Shown piece by piece: positions 51,976 through 61,922 of a stretch of DNA of 64,000 nucleotides. Source of the DNA: Mycolicibacterium sp. P9-22 (GTDB lineage: Bacteria > Actinomycetota > Actinomycetes > Mycobacteriales > Mycobacteriaceae); NCBI RefSeq assembly GCF_008329585.1, contig NZ_NPKP01000016.1, positions 1 through 64,000 on the forward strand. The letters are read 5' to 3'. Both the position numbers and the translations under genes were made by a program. Numbering within the stretch: position 1 is the first letter of the stretch; each line of letters starts with the position of its first letter. Under the pieces are notes generated by a model. It was not told where the DNA came from. It saw only the letters and a list, made by a program, of their open reading frames with translations, and did not search any database.

Positions 51976-52772
51976 CAACGCCCGGTGAACTCAGCGGGGC
52001 GCCGCTCACGGAACGCCTTGATTCCTTCTTTGAAATCCTGTCCATGCAGTGACAATTGAACAATCGCGGCCTCTTCCGACATGGACGAGGCGAGATCAGT
52101 AGTGACGTGCTTGTTGAGCATCGATTTGGTGAGCTCCATGGAGAACGTCGGCCCCCCAGCCAGCTCCTCGGCGAGGGCGAACGACTCTGCGCCGAGTTCA
52201 TCGTCGTGATGAACCTGCGAGATTAGCCCCCATGTCAGCGCGTCCGCAGCTGTTAGGGTCCGACCGAGCAACAACAGCTCCTTCGCCCGTGCTAGACCGA
52301 CTAGCCTCGGGAGCAGAAACGTTGCGCCACTGTCGGCGGTGAAGCCGCGTTCCCGGAACGGCTCCTGGAAGCTCGCCGAATCGGCGGCCACGACGAAATC
52401 GGTTGCCAGTGCCAGGTGCAGCCCGACGCCGGCTGCGCGACCCTGCACCGCAGCCACAGTAGGGAGCGTGCAATCCCAGATCGACTGCACCATACGGTGT
52501 GCCGCCGAGTTGAGCATTCGCATGGTGGCCCCGGTTCGTGGCCGCGCATCAGGTGAGTTGACGGCGACGAGGTCTGCTCCCCCACAGAAATGGTCGCCCT
52601 CGGCCCGAATGAGCACTGCCCGAACCGCGTCGTCCGTGACCGCGCCAGCGACCGAGTCCGCGATCCACGCCATGTCCGTTGGTGTCAGGGTATTCGCCTT
52701 CGACCCGCGATCGAGGATCAAGACAAGCACTGACCCCTGTAGCTCGGAGCGGACGGCGAGCCGATCACTCAC
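51975..52772 (-). CDS. Enoyl-CoA isomerase/hydratase (PaaG-like crotonase)
   Basis: A 265-aa crotonase, GTG 52772 sharing GTGA with the MaoC-like gene. Blocks: DRGSKANTLTPTDM, FCGGADLVAVNSPD, VQGRAAGVGLHLALATD, and ERGFTADSGATFLLPRLVG. Both hydratase Glu positions are non-acidic (GLHLA, PFRERG), while the TADSG segment has the Asp used by PaaG-type and other isomerases. The C-terminus EGIKAFRERRPAEFTGR is typical. It probably moves a double bond or hydrates in the pathway served by the MaoC-like dehydratase upstream. Confidence 0.9.
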   Translation of the reverse strand: MSDRLAVRSELQGSVLVLILDRGSKANTLTPTDMAWIADSVAGAVTDDAVRAVLIRAEGDHFCGGADLVAVNSPDARPRTGATMRMLNSAAHRMVQSIWDCTLPTVAAVQGRAAGVGLHLALATDFVVAADSASFQEPFRERGFTADSGATFLLPRLVGLARAKELLLLGRTLTAADALTWGLISQVHHDDELGAESFALAEELAGGPTFSMELTKSMLNKHVTTDLASSMSEEAAIVQLSLHGQDFKEGIKAFRERRPAEFTGR

Positions 52773-54040
52773 TTTTGCGCCTCACGCAGTAACTCGCCGT
52801 GGCGTTCCATCATCGCCACAGCGCGACGCTGGAGGTCGGCGGGCACATCAGGGAGTGCCGCTGCCCCATGTTCGCGACTCGGCAGACTTATCGTGGCATC
52901 GCCGCAGGCGGTCTCCTCGTCCCGCTGGTTCGTCGCAGAGAACTCGACGTCGACAAGGAAGCCATCGCCTTCCTGTCGCTTCGCCGAGACCCTACCGCGC
53001 AGAATCTGAAAGTCACCGTGGTAGTTGAACTTCCGTACCTCATCGTGCTGACGCACAATCCAGGCACCGTCGCCCATCCAGTCCGTGAGCAAGTGGTGCA
53101 ACCAGCATTCACGGAGAACTCCGTAGTCGTAGGCTCTCGGGTTTCCGATCGCCTGTGACCATTCACTGTCCCAATGCACTCGTTGCGCGACATCAGGTAC
53201 CCCGAAGGCGTTCTTGATGTAGAACGGAGCGATGCGCTGACGGTTTTGGTAGGCCAACCTTCCGGTTTTCAGACCGTACGGTACGAATCCGTAGCCGCCG
53301 GCGTGAAAGACGACCATGTCGGTGGTGGTCAGCGGGCCCTTGGCCATCGGCCCAAACTCATCGCCCACGCTGACGTCCTCCCAGTAGCGTGGCTCCCGGC
53401 CCCTGACCTTCTCCTCGGCGTAGATAGCATCCATCGCTGCGATGTCGTCGTCGGTGTAGGACGGTGCCGGGATCTCGCGGTACTTCCCCTTTTCCCGCGC
53501 CTTCTTGCGTTCGGTCAGAATCATCAGGCGCCGGTATACACCGACGACCTCTGCGCGCTGGTTGATCTTCACCTCGCGATCGACCTTGATGACCGACCGT
53601 CCCGCGAACTCCGAGGGCTTCTCGGTAACCGATTCGAGCGCGGTGAAGCTGTACAGGGTGTCACCGGCATAAACGGGGCGGTACCAATCCCACGTTGCTC
53701 CGGACACGAATGCATGAATGCCGCGATAGCTACCACCACGTAATTCCCGTGGCACCTTGTCGCCCTGCATGGGCGCGTTCAGCACGGCGGCCATGATCTG
53801 CGGAGCGATCTGCGAACCCCACCGACTGGTCGCCCCATGTTTGGGATCGCAGTACAGAGGATTGTCGTCCCCATAGCCGTGCGCGAAGTTACGGATCGCT
53901 TCAGAAGTCGCCGTACCGAACAACTCCTGGGTTCCCATCGCGCTGTCGTACCCGAGCGCTATCCGATCCTTCTCGATGTCGGCATCATCGATGGTGGCGA
54001 TCGTCGCCTTCTCGAACTCATCGGACTGGGTTTGCGTCAT
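52769..54040 (-). CDS. MaoC/FAS1-like double hot-dog dehydratase
   Basis: A 423-aa protein of two hot-dog halves. ATG 54040. The first half holds a FAS1-like dehydratase domain (AHGYGDDNPLYCDPKHGATS, SGATWDWYRPVYAGDTLYSF), the second a further hot-dog (VSVGDEFGPMAKGPLTTTDM, GDFQILRGRVSAKRQEG). This is an acyl-CoA hydratase/dehydratase type used for bulky acyl-CoAs in actinobacteria. It heads an operon with the PaaG-like isomerase, adenylate cyclase and proline-rich protein, each gene overlapping the next. Confidence 0.87.
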   Translation of the reverse strand: MTQTQSDEFEKATIATIDDADIEKDRIALGYDSAMGTQELFGTATSEAIRNFAHGYGDDNPLYCDPKHGATSRWGSQIAPQIMAAVLNAPMQGDKVPRELRGGSYRGIHAFVSGATWDWYRPVYAGDTLYSFTALESVTEKPSEFAGRSVIKVDREVKINQRAEVVGVYRRLMILTERKKAREKGKYREIPAPSYTDDDIAAMDAIYAEEKVRGREPRYWEDVSVGDEFGPMAKGPLTTTDMVVFHAGGYGFVPYGLKTGRLAYQNRQRIAPFYIKNAFGVPDVAQRVHWDSEWSQAIGNPRAYDYGVLRECWLHHLLTDWMGDGAWIVRQHDEVRKFNYHGDFQILRGRVSAKRQEGDGFLVDVEFSATNQRDEETACGDATISLPSREHGAAALPDVPADLQRRAVAMMERHGELLREAQK

Positions 54041-54229
54041 CTCGCACCATTTCTCATCGGTAATTCGTCAACGATTCGTGTTCGCACCGAATGCATTGGT
54101 AGAACAAACTTCTGCTATCCGGTCAGATTATGACGCTTTCGAAGTTCGATCCAAGTTCGCGTTCAGATCTCCGGAACATGGCAATTGCCCCACGGTGTAG
54201 ACCAATTCGTATACCTGACAGGGCATTTC

Positions 54230-55735
54230 CTAGCCGCCGAATGAGATGACAGGCCCCTCGCCCAACCCGATTCCGACGCCTTTGATCCGCAGGAACTCCT
54301 CCAGTCCTTGCCGGCCGCCTTCCTTGCCGATACCGCTCATCCCCCAGCCTCCGAACGGGCGATTGACGCCGAGATTGCCCGCGCCGTTGATGTGGATGTC
54401 ACCGGCCTCCAGTTGCTCGGCGACCCGGATGGCACGCGACACGTCACGAGTGCGTACATAACCGGCGAGGCCGTACGGCGTGCTGTTCGCAATGCTGATC
54501 GCTTCGTCCTCATCGGCGAACGGCGTGATCGCAAGCACCGGGCCGAACACCTCTTTCTGCGCCAGCTCGGAGGACCGGTCGACATCGGCGAACACCGTGG
54601 GTTCGATGTAGTAGCCGCCTGCCAAATCTCCCGGGAGTTCGGGTTGCTTACCGCCGGTGACCAACTGCGCACCTTCGGCAGACGCCCGCTGGATCAGACC
54701 CATTATTCTGTCCACGGCCCCTTGGCTGATGACGGGACCGGCGATCACGCCGGGTTCAAAGGGGTTCCCCACGACGATCGACCGCGCAACGTCGGCCATC
54801 CGGTCGACCACTTCATCGTAGATCCCTCGCTGCACCAGCATCCGGGTCGGAAACGAACACCCCTGACCCGCGAAGAATCCCATGGTCAACATCCCCGCGT
54901 GCACGCACGTCGCGTCGAGATCGGCGTCATCGAAGACGATATTGGCGGACTTGCCACCCAGTTCCACGACGACCGGTTTGATGGCCTCCGCCGCGGTCTG
55001 CAGTACCCGTGTTGCCGTCGCCGGGCCGCCGGTGAAGGTAATCTTGCTGACCAGCGGATGCCGTACGAGCGCCTCTCCCGCGGCGGCATTTCCAGGCAGG
55101 ATGTTGAAAACGCCGGGGGGAAATCCGGCTTGCTCGAAGATATCGGCGATGAACTCGCCTGCGTAAGGCGTCAGCTCGGACGGCTTGACCACTACCGTGT
55201 TGCCCGCAGCTAGCACGGCCGGCACCTTCATGGCAATGGACCCGAGTGTTCCGTTCCACGTCACGATCGCGCCGATCACTCCGTAGGGCTGCGCAAGAGT
55301 GAAGCCGAATTCGTGGTTCGGCAGCCAGGACGCCACCACATCGCTGGTGTACTTGTCTGCCCACCCCGCGTAGTAGCGCGTGTAATTGCTCGCCATGCTC
55401 TGCTGACCGGTACCGGGTGCATACGCGGCACCCATGTCGATCGTCAGCAGCCGATTGAGCTCGGTGTCGTTCTCATCGAACAGATCGGCAAGCTTCAGCA
55501 ACAACGCCCGTCGTTCGGATGGTGGAGTGCGACGCCATGTTTGGAAGGCCCGATGAGCGACCTGCACGGCACGGTCGATCTCCTCGGCGCCGGCCAGCGG
55601 GATTATGCCGTCGACGTTGCCGGTGATCGGGCTAATGCGTTCGTGTCGGCCGCCACTTCCGGATGTCAGCCGATCCGAGCCGATTCGCAGGTGGACAGGT
55701 ATGGGTGCGCGGCTCACCACTGCAGCATTCGTCAC
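54230..55735 (-). CDS. Aldehyde dehydrogenase
   Basis: A 501-aa enzyme from GTG 55735 (AAAGGA upstream). Motifs: GAIVTWNGTLGSIAMKVPAV, VKPSELTPYAGE, FTGGPATATRVL cofactor loop, ELGGKSANIVFDDADLD with the Glu, and GFFAGQGCSFPTRMLV with the catalytic Cys. The C-terminus is NRPFGGWGMSGIGKEGG, the usual tail of betaine/fatty-aldehyde types. It lies alone between the MaoC operon and the divergent-looking regulators. Substrate unknown. Confidence 0.93.
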   Translation of the reverse strand: MTNAAVVSRAPIPVHLRIGSDRLTSGSGGRHERISPITGNVDGIIPLAGAEEIDRAVQVAHRAFQTWRRTPPSERRALLLKLADLFDENDTELNRLLTIDMGAAYAPGTGQQSMASNYTRYYAGWADKYTSDVVASWLPNHEFGFTLAQPYGVIGAIVTWNGTLGSIAMKVPAVLAAGNTVVVKPSELTPYAGEFIADIFEQAGFPPGVFNILPGNAAAGEALVRHPLVSKITFTGGPATATRVLQTAAEAIKPVVVELGGKSANIVFDDADLDATCVHAGMLTMGFFAGQGCSFPTRMLVQRGIYDEVVDRMADVARSIVVGNPFEPGVIAGPVISQGAVDRIMGLIQRASAEGAQLVTGGKQPELPGDLAGGYYIEPTVFADVDRSSELAQKEVFGPVLAITPFADEDEAISIANSTPYGLAGYVRTRDVSRAIRVAEQLEAGDIHINGAGNLGVNRPFGGWGMSGIGKEGGRQGLEEFLRIKGVGIGLGEGPVISFGG

Positions 55736-55843
55736 TATTTGGTCCTTTCAATGATCCATCGGCGGATGACTCGACTCTGACGATCGCCTTTCAATCGGCG
55801 TCGCAACAAGGTCGGGGTTGGGAATGTGTACAGCGACACACGG

Positions 55844-56335
55844 TCATCGAGCGTTGGAACTGGCATCGACTTCGGCGGACGGCGCATTCAACCGGATGCG
55901 CGAATTATCCCAGCTCAGCGCAGGTCCGGCAGGCTGCAAGCGCAGCAGTGTCATGCTGGAATATGCATTCTTCGTCGCCTGGGAAGTCACCTTGCTCGAC
56001 GGCCGGAAACTGCGATACTTGTCATCGAACGCGGCTGCCGCGCTGTCGAGTTCGTCTTCGTCAGCCACTTCACTGGTTGCTACCGGCAGCATCACAGCGC
56101 AGAGCTCTGACCACTGCTCACCTCTCTCGACGAGAAAGGAGCCTCGGTGGTCTCGCCTGATTCGCGAAACCTTCTTGGACCGACCGGGAGTCTGCACGTA
56201 GATCCTCTGCTCTGCGACAACGAACCAGATAGGCAGCGATACCGGCGAACCATCCGATCGCAGCGTGGTGTAAATACCGGTGTGGGCCGCCTCGATCTCC
56301 GCCCATACCTCGGTTTCCGACAGGTGGATCCCCAT
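55844..56335 (-). CDS. Pyridoxamine 5'-phosphate oxidase/F420-binding split-barrel protein
   Basis: A 163-aa split beta-barrel protein, ATG 56335 with GGGAG upstream; the frame extends to 56437 without support. Features: SETEVWAEIEAAHTGIYTTL, SDGSPVSLPIWFVVAEQRIY and VQTPGRSKKVSRIRRDHRGS, a common pattern of PPOX and FDOR (F420- or flavin/heme-binding) families. It may be a deazaflavin-dependent reductase, or a heme/flavin protein; the motif does not separate these. It is divergent from the TetR gene, so the TetR may control it. Confidence 0.8.
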   Translation of the reverse strand: MGIHLSETEVWAEIEAAHTGIYTTLRSDGSPVSLPIWFVVAEQRIYVQTPGRSKKVSRIRRDHRGSFLVERGEQWSELCAVMLPVATSEVADEDELDSAAAAFDDKYRSFRPSSKVTSQATKNAYSSMTLLRLQPAGPALSWDNSRIRLNAPSAEVDASSNAR

Positions 56336-56613
56336 CCCAACTCCCTTACATAGCTGTTGATGCCGGGCAGAGCATGAGTGCGTGATCCTCGACCAGTCAT
56401 GCCCGCGCAGAGCGCTCGACCTCCGGTAGGGCGACATTAGGACTCACCCCACGCCGACCCCAACGGACCGTTCAACCACACGGAACAACCCCCAACACGT
56501 CGAAGGCAGACTCGTTACGGTTAGCCTGCTTACACATGTAGCCTCTGATCCACGATCGGCTGCGAGATGGCGGACCGTGGGTTGCTCGTCATCGATCAGG
56601 GGTCGATAAAGCT

Positions 56614-57279
56614 ATGGCACGCCTACCCGGAAGCAAGAACCACGTGGCCCCAGAAACAGAAGAGCCAAACGACCAGGAAACCCAGCGCGAACGTATCTAT
56701 CGGGCGGCGGTCGCATCCTTTGACGCGCGGGGAATCAACCGCGCAAGCATGGAGAAAGTCGCTCAGCAGGCGGGCGTGTCACGACAGACTGTCTACTTCT
56801 ACTTCCCTGACAAGGTATCGCTGATCGCCGAGGTGGTGCTCAGGCACGCCAGGGAGTGGCTGGCGGAGATCAGCGAACAGCTGAAAGGGCGCCCCAACGG
56901 CGTACAGCCGATTGTGGAGGCCATGGTCCTGTGCGTCGATGGCGCATTACGCGATACGTACCTCGCCTTGCTTCTTCGACCGACATCGGACAAGCTGGCC
57001 ACCGCGCTGGCCACCATGCCTGCAGTTCGGGAAGCTCAGGAAGCTTTGTGGTATCCGCTCTTTCGTCGTGCGCGCGAAAGCGGCGAACTGCGCGCGGATT
57101 TGTCCGACGATGATCTGATGGCATGGATCACGCTCGTTGGGTTGGCAATCATGACCCATGGCAGTGAACGTGGTCTCGACGATCTCACCAAAGTCGAGTC
57201 GTTGTTGAATCAGTTCATGGTGCCCAGCCTGCACAGACAAGCCGAGAACGTGGTGTCCCTCGATCCAGCCGACGATTGA
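56614..57279 (+). CDS. TetR-family transcriptional regulator
   Basis: A 221-aa regulator; ATG 56614 has only a weak upstream site. The N-terminal helix-turn-helix is RERIYRAAVASFDARGINRA followed by MEKVAQQAGVSRQTVYFYFP. The C-terminal ligand domain is helical and includes RPTSDKLATALATMPAVREA. It is divergent from the PPOX gene with 278 nt between, and lies ahead of the GMC oxidoreductase, P450 and aldehyde dehydrogenase genes, which are its likely targets. Confidence 0.9.
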   Translation: MARLPGSKNHVAPETEEPNDQETQRERIYRAAVASFDARGINRASMEKVAQQAGVSRQTVYFYFPDKVSLIAEVVLRHAREWLAEISEQLKGRPNGVQPIVEAMVLCVDGALRDTYLALLLRPTSDKLATALATMPAVREAQEALWYPLFRRARESGELRADLSDDDLMAWITLVGLAIMTHGSERGLDDLTKVESLLNQFMVPSLHRQAENVVSLDPADD

Positions 57280-57559
57280 ACCGCCGGGTACTTCAACGCG
57301 ATAGCAGCTCTGCGGGTGCTGAACTGCACAACCGAAATCGACTCTGCTGCTGCCTATCAGAACCCTTTTCGGCGGTGTTGCCGAATCACCGTCACGTGCG
57401 TGCCCCAGTCCGTTCCGATTGTCGGAACTAAAGGTTGGCCTGCAACAATTCGCGTCCTAGTCTCGCTATCGGCTAGCCCAAGTTCCAACCCGGGTAACCG
57501 CATCACCTGTCCCGGCTCTCGGGCGGGTTCACAAACCACATCGGACTCTCAGGGGCGGA

Positions 57560-59158
57560 ATGACCTTCGATTACATCATCGTCGGAGCGGGATCCGCGGG
57601 TTGCGTTCTCGCCGCTCGCCTGTCGGAGGATCCTGCGATTCGGGTGCTCCTCCTCGAGGCCGGCGGTAAAGACAAGAGCCCGCTCATCCGCGTCCCGAAG
57701 GGCTTTGGGAAGCTGCTCGGCAACTCCAATTACACCTGGTCCTTTCCCACTCGACCGTTCGGTCCGACCAGCCGAGTCGAAGCCTGGGCCAGAGGGAAGA
57801 CACTCGGAGGCTCAAGCGCGATCAACGGCCTGGTCTACAACCGCGGTCAACGCAGCGACTGGGACGACCTTGCGCGAGTCGGCGGGACCACGTGGAGCTG
57901 GAATGAAATCGTGCCTGCATATAAGGCGATCGAGAACAACGAACTCGGAGCATCCACCACACGAGGCGCCAACGGACCGCTCACTATCACGCGCGTAGAG
58001 GATGCCGATCCACTTTGCGAAGTGATGATCGATTCCGGCAAGACCGTCGGAATGCAGCGTGCCGAGGACATCAACGAGACAGACGATGAACGAATCGGCT
58101 ACACGATGGCCAATATCGCCAATGGTCGTCGCGTCAGCGCCGCCCACGCGTTCCTGAACCCCGCACGCCGACGCCCCAACCTAACGATCAGGACGGAAGC
58201 ACAGGCGATCAAGATTCTCTTCGAGAACGACCGCGCGATCGGTGTGCGTTGTCGCCAGGGCAACCTACTTGTCGACTACCGCGCATCGAAGGACGTCATT
58301 TTGAGCCTCGGCAGTATGCAGACGCCGCGACTGCTGCAACTGTCCGGAATCGGGCCAGCCGAAGTGCTCCGCGCCGCCGGAGTGGATGTCCGTGTCGACC
58401 AGGCGAGTGTCGGTGGCCGCATGCGAGAGCATCGGTGTTTCGTATTGAATTACCGACTGAAGCAAGACCTCGGACTGAATAAGACGCTAAGCAGCTCGCT
58501 CGGTCAGGGTGTTGCAGCGGTGAAGTACCTGGCCACGCACCGGGGACCACTGGCATCACCGTCCTACGATGTCATCGGATTCCTGAAATCCGGCGAGGCG
58601 ACCGATCGAGTCGACGGTCAGGTATTACTGGCTCCCTTTTCGGTTGCCTCTATGAGACCGGGTCAGAATCCGGAGCTCGAGCGGGAACCGGGGCTGCAAG
58701 CAATAGGTTTCGTCTCACGCCCCACCAGCGAAGGCCATTGCCACATCACCTCCGCCAACCCCGACGCGCCACTTGACATCGAGACGAACTATTACGGTTC
58801 AGCGGAGGACCGAAGCACCGGATTGGCCGTATTCGCGAAGATGCGACACATGTTCGAGAACGGCCCGATTGCCGACTACATTGCGCACGAGACGGTTCCC
58901 GGATCCGACGTGACTGGCGACCAGGACATCATCGACAACGCCCTAGCGCACGGATACTGCGGATATCACGCCATCGGTACATCAGGGATGGGCCTGGAGG
59001 ACACCGCTGCAGTCGACTCCTCACTTCGTGTGCGGGGAGTATCCGGATTGCGGGTGATGGACTGCTCGGTGCTTCCAGTGATGGTGGCAGGCAACCTGAA
59101 CGCGCCGATGATGGCGATGGCGTGGCACGCGGCCGACGTGATCCGCGACGGAGTTTGA
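57560..59158 (+). CDS. GMC-family FAD oxidoreductase (choline/alcohol dehydrogenase-like)
   Basis: A 532-aa flavoprotein, ATG 57560. Motifs: FAD-binding DYIIVGAGSAGCVLAARLSE, GMC signature 1 around RGKTLGGSSAINGLVYNRGQ, signature 2 around LSLGSMQTPRLLQLSGIGPA, and a C-terminal catalytic pair in YCGYHAIGTSGMG (His) and NLNAPMMAMA (Asn). GMC enzymes oxidise alcohols to aldehydes or ketones. It begins an apparent operon with the second P450 and an aldehyde dehydrogenase, which together could take an alkyl or terpene position from hydroxylation through alcohol and aldehyde to acid. Confidence 0.92.
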   Translation: MTFDYIIVGAGSAGCVLAARLSEDPAIRVLLLEAGGKDKSPLIRVPKGFGKLLGNSNYTWSFPTRPFGPTSRVEAWARGKTLGGSSAINGLVYNRGQRSDWDDLARVGGTTWSWNEIVPAYKAIENNELGASTTRGANGPLTITRVEDADPLCEVMIDSGKTVGMQRAEDINETDDERIGYTMANIANGRRVSAAHAFLNPARRRPNLTIRTEAQAIKILFENDRAIGVRCRQGNLLVDYRASKDVILSLGSMQTPRLLQLSGIGPAEVLRAAGVDVRVDQASVGGRMREHRCFVLNYRLKQDLGLNKTLSSSLGQGVAAVKYLATHRGPLASPSYDVIGFLKSGEATDRVDGQVLLAPFSVASMRPGQNPELEREPGLQAIGFVSRPTSEGHCHITSANPDAPLDIETNYYGSAEDRSTGLAVFAKMRHMFENGPIADYIAHETVPGSDVTGDQDIIDNALAHGYCGYHAIGTSGMGLEDTAAVDSSLRVRGVSGLRVMDCSVLPVMVAGNLNAPMMAMAWHAADVIRDGV

Positions 59159-59197
59159 GCAGATGACCTTAATCTTCACGGAAACGAGGAAGCGCAC

Positions 59198-60433
59198 ATG
59201 CCGTTAACCAAAATCGAGGATCTCGCTGACAAGACGTTCGATCCGCACATCGCCGACAAGGCCGTGTTCGGCGATCATCCGAATCCGTACCCTCGGCTGA
59301 AGGAGATGCGTGCTGAAGGGCCGGTACTGCACACCGACTTCTGGGAGGAATTCGGTATCCCGAGGTGGCCGGCCCCCTGGGAGGACCGTTGGAGTGTGCT
59401 GTCGTTCGACGCGGTCAGCCAGGTCCTCAACGACCCGATCACGTTCTCGAACAAGGCTTTCGATTCGACCCTCGGACTGAGTTTCGGCCAGACGGTCAGC
59501 GTGATGGATCCCCCCGAGCATTCGCCATTCAAAAAACTGCTGCAGAAGGCCTTCAATCCCGTCGTCATCCAGGAATGGGGCTCCCGGATCGTGTCCCCGG
59601 TGGTCGATGAGTTGGTCACACCGCTGCGGGCCAGCGGCAAGGCCGAGCTGGTCGAGGACTTCGCCCGCCCCTACCCCTTCAATGTGATCTATCGGATGCT
59701 CGACCTACCGCCGGACGATATCGAAACCTTCTACAAGCTCACGGTCGCTCAAATCATCCACCACCCGACGATGGACAACGCCATCGAAGCGGCCGGCAAA
59801 CTCGGGCGCTACTTCCGGCAGATGATTGACGATCGCAAGACCAATCCAGGCAACGATGTGGTCAGCCTGCTCGCCACCGTGGAGCTCGACGGCGCGCCCC
59901 TACCCGACGAGGTAGTCATCTCCTTCCTGCGCCAGCTGATCAACGCCGGCGGGGATACGACATTCCGGACGACGACGGCGTTGCTTACAGGCCTACTCAC
60001 CAATCCGGATCAACTCGACGCCGTCCGGGCAGACCGCTCGCTGATCCCGGCCGCCGTCGAGGAGGCGCTACGCTGGGATGGCCCCGTACTGTGTTCGGTC
60101 CGACTTACCATGGCAGACACTGAGATTGCCGGCGTCGCAGTCCCGGAAGGCGCCTTCCTCAACATGGTATACGGCAGCGCCAATCACGATGAAACGGTGT
60201 TCGACCATCCGGAGAAGTTCGACATCTTCCGGCCCAAGCACCGCCATTTCGGATTTGCCCACGGCGCCCACAACTGCCTCGGCCAAACACTGGCCCGTCT
60301 CGAGATGACGCGGGCGCTCAACGCCATGCTGGACGATCTGCCGAATGTCCGATTGGATCCCGATTATCCTGCGCCAAGCCTCAAGGGCGCGGCGATGCGG
60401 ATTCCGGACGAGATTCGCGTCGTCTGCGAATAG
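59198..60433 (+). CDS. Cytochrome P450 (second copy)
   Basis: A 411-aa P450, ATG 59198 with GAGGA upstream. I-helix INAGGDTTFRTTTALLTGLL with the conserved Thr, ExxR in EEALRWDG, heme loop FGFAHGAHNCLGQTLARLEM with Cys360. It is unrelated in codon style to the P450 at 19631. It lies 39 nt after the GMC gene, and the aldehyde dehydrogenase follows after 11 nt. It needs a ferredoxin and reductase; none is in this operon, so the Rieske/FAD reductase pair or FprB-like protein may supply electrons. Confidence 0.95.
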   Translation: MPLTKIEDLADKTFDPHIADKAVFGDHPNPYPRLKEMRAEGPVLHTDFWEEFGIPRWPAPWEDRWSVLSFDAVSQVLNDPITFSNKAFDSTLGLSFGQTVSVMDPPEHSPFKKLLQKAFNPVVIQEWGSRIVSPVVDELVTPLRASGKAELVEDFARPYPFNVIYRMLDLPPDDIETFYKLTVAQIIHHPTMDNAIEAAGKLGRYFRQMIDDRKTNPGNDVVSLLATVELDGAPLPDEVVISFLRQLINAGGDTTFRTTTALLTGLLTNPDQLDAVRADRSLIPAAVEEALRWDGPVLCSVRLTMADTEIAGVAVPEGAFLNMVYGSANHDETVFDHPEKFDIFRPKHRHFGFAHGAHNCLGQTLARLEMTRALNAMLDDLPNVRLDPDYPAPSLKGAAMRIPDEIRVVCE

Positions 60434-60444
60434 ATGGAGCTGTA

Positions 60445-61848
60445 TTGACACTCAAAACGTACAACCCGGCCACCGGCACGGTGTTGCGAACCTACGATGA
60501 GACACCGGAACGCGACGTCGAGGCGATCCTGGCGCGAGCGAGCGCGGCGGCCGACGTCTGGCGGAACGCTCCGCAGGAAGAGCGGGCGGCCGCGCTGAGG
60601 CGGCTGGCTGCGGCGTTGCGCGATCAGCGAGACGCACTTGCCCGATTGGCAACGCTCGAAATGGGCAAGCCGCTGCGTGAAAGCTTGGCCGAGATCGACA
60701 AATGCGCGGTGACGTGCGAATGGTTTGCTGACCACGGCGCGGAATTCCTCACGACCGACCGTGCCGAAACCGAAGCCATCGACACCCGGATTGTGTTCGA
60801 ACCACTCGGGGTTCTGTTCGCGATCATGCCGTGGAACTATCCCTTCTGGCAGGTGATCCGGGCACTGGCCCCGGCAGTGATCGCAGGAAACGTCGTTGTG
60901 CTCAAGCACGCCCCCTCGACGACCGGTTGCGCACTTCGACTCGCCGAGCTGGCCGCCGCGAACCTCGCCGAAGGCGTCTTCTCGGTGGTGGTCGTCGGTC
61001 CTGAGCGAACCCCGGATGTCTGCGAACGGATAATCGGTGACGCTCGGATTTCCGCTATCACGCTGACAGGTTCGACCGGTGCCGGCCGTTCGGTGGCGGC
61101 GGTCGCCGGGCGTCATCTCAAGAAGGCAGTTCTCGAACTGGGCGGAAGTGACCCGTTCATCGTATTGGCAGATGCCGATATCGATGCCGCAGCGAAGTGG
61201 GCCGCTCGCAGCCGATTCCAGAATGCCGGACAGTCCTGCATTGCGACCAAACGCATTATTGCAGTCGAAGCGATCGCCGACTCCTTCACCGACCGATTTC
61301 TCGCCGAGGTGTCACTCATGGTCCTTGGGGACCCGCTCGCGGAAGGCACCACGATCGGCCCAATGGCACGCGAAGACCTGCGCGACGGTCTGGCCAGCCA
61401 GGTCCAGCTTTCCGTCGACAAGGGCGCCAGGGTCCTGGCCGGTGGTCTGGTACCCGACCTGGCTGGATACTACTATCCGCCGACGGTGCTCGATCAGGTC
61501 ACAAGCGATATGCCCGTAGTGGACGAGGAAACGTTCGGTCCGGCTGTACCTCTGATTCGCGCCCGCGACTCGGAGGAAGCGATCCGGCTGGCAAATGCCA
61601 CCCCGTTTGGGCTCGGCAGCAATATCTGGACCGCGGATTTGGATCGGGGACGCGACCTTGCGGCCAGACTCACCGCTGGTCATACCGCCATCAACGGTAT
61701 GACAGCTTCCGACCCTCGGCTGCCTTTCGGCGGCCTCAAGAACTCGGGCTATGGCAGAGAGCTATCTCATTACGGCATACACGAATTCGTCAATGTGCAT
61801 GTGATCGTGACGAATGGGTCCAGCGGCCCCACGGAAGCGCGCAGATGA
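60445..61848 (+). CDS. Aldehyde dehydrogenase (succinate-semialdehyde type)
   Basis: A 467-aa enzyme, TTG 60445 with GGAG 5 nt upstream. Motifs: IMPWNYPFWQVIRALAPAVI, LKHAPSTTGCALRLAELAAA, TLTGSTGAGRSVAAVAG, ELGGSDPFIVLADADID (Glu) and RFQNAGQSCIATKRI (Cys), with the C-terminal LPFGGLKNSGYGRELS. It resembles NADP-type succinate-semialdehyde dehydrogenases but a broader aldehyde range is likely in this operon. Last gene of the GMC-P450 series. Confidence 0.93.
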   Translation: MTLKTYNPATGTVLRTYDETPERDVEAILARASAAADVWRNAPQEERAAALRRLAAALRDQRDALARLATLEMGKPLRESLAEIDKCAVTCEWFADHGAEFLTTDRAETEAIDTRIVFEPLGVLFAIMPWNYPFWQVIRALAPAVIAGNVVVLKHAPSTTGCALRLAELAAANLAEGVFSVVVVGPERTPDVCERIIGDARISAITLTGSTGAGRSVAAVAGRHLKKAVLELGGSDPFIVLADADIDAAAKWAARSRFQNAGQSCIATKRIIAVEAIADSFTDRFLAEVSLMVLGDPLAEGTTIGPMAREDLRDGLASQVQLSVDKGARVLAGGLVPDLAGYYYPPTVLDQVTSDMPVVDEETFGPAVPLIRARDSEEAIRLANATPFGLGSNIWTADLDRGRDLAARLTAGHTAINGMTASDPRLPFGGLKNSGYGRELSHYGIHEFVNVHVIVTNGSSGPTEARR

Positions 61849-61922
61849 CCAGGCGATGTCACTACGACGTCGTGCCGGCGGCCGATGAACGCCCGATGAG
61901 GGCGCTGCGGCGCTGTTGAACA

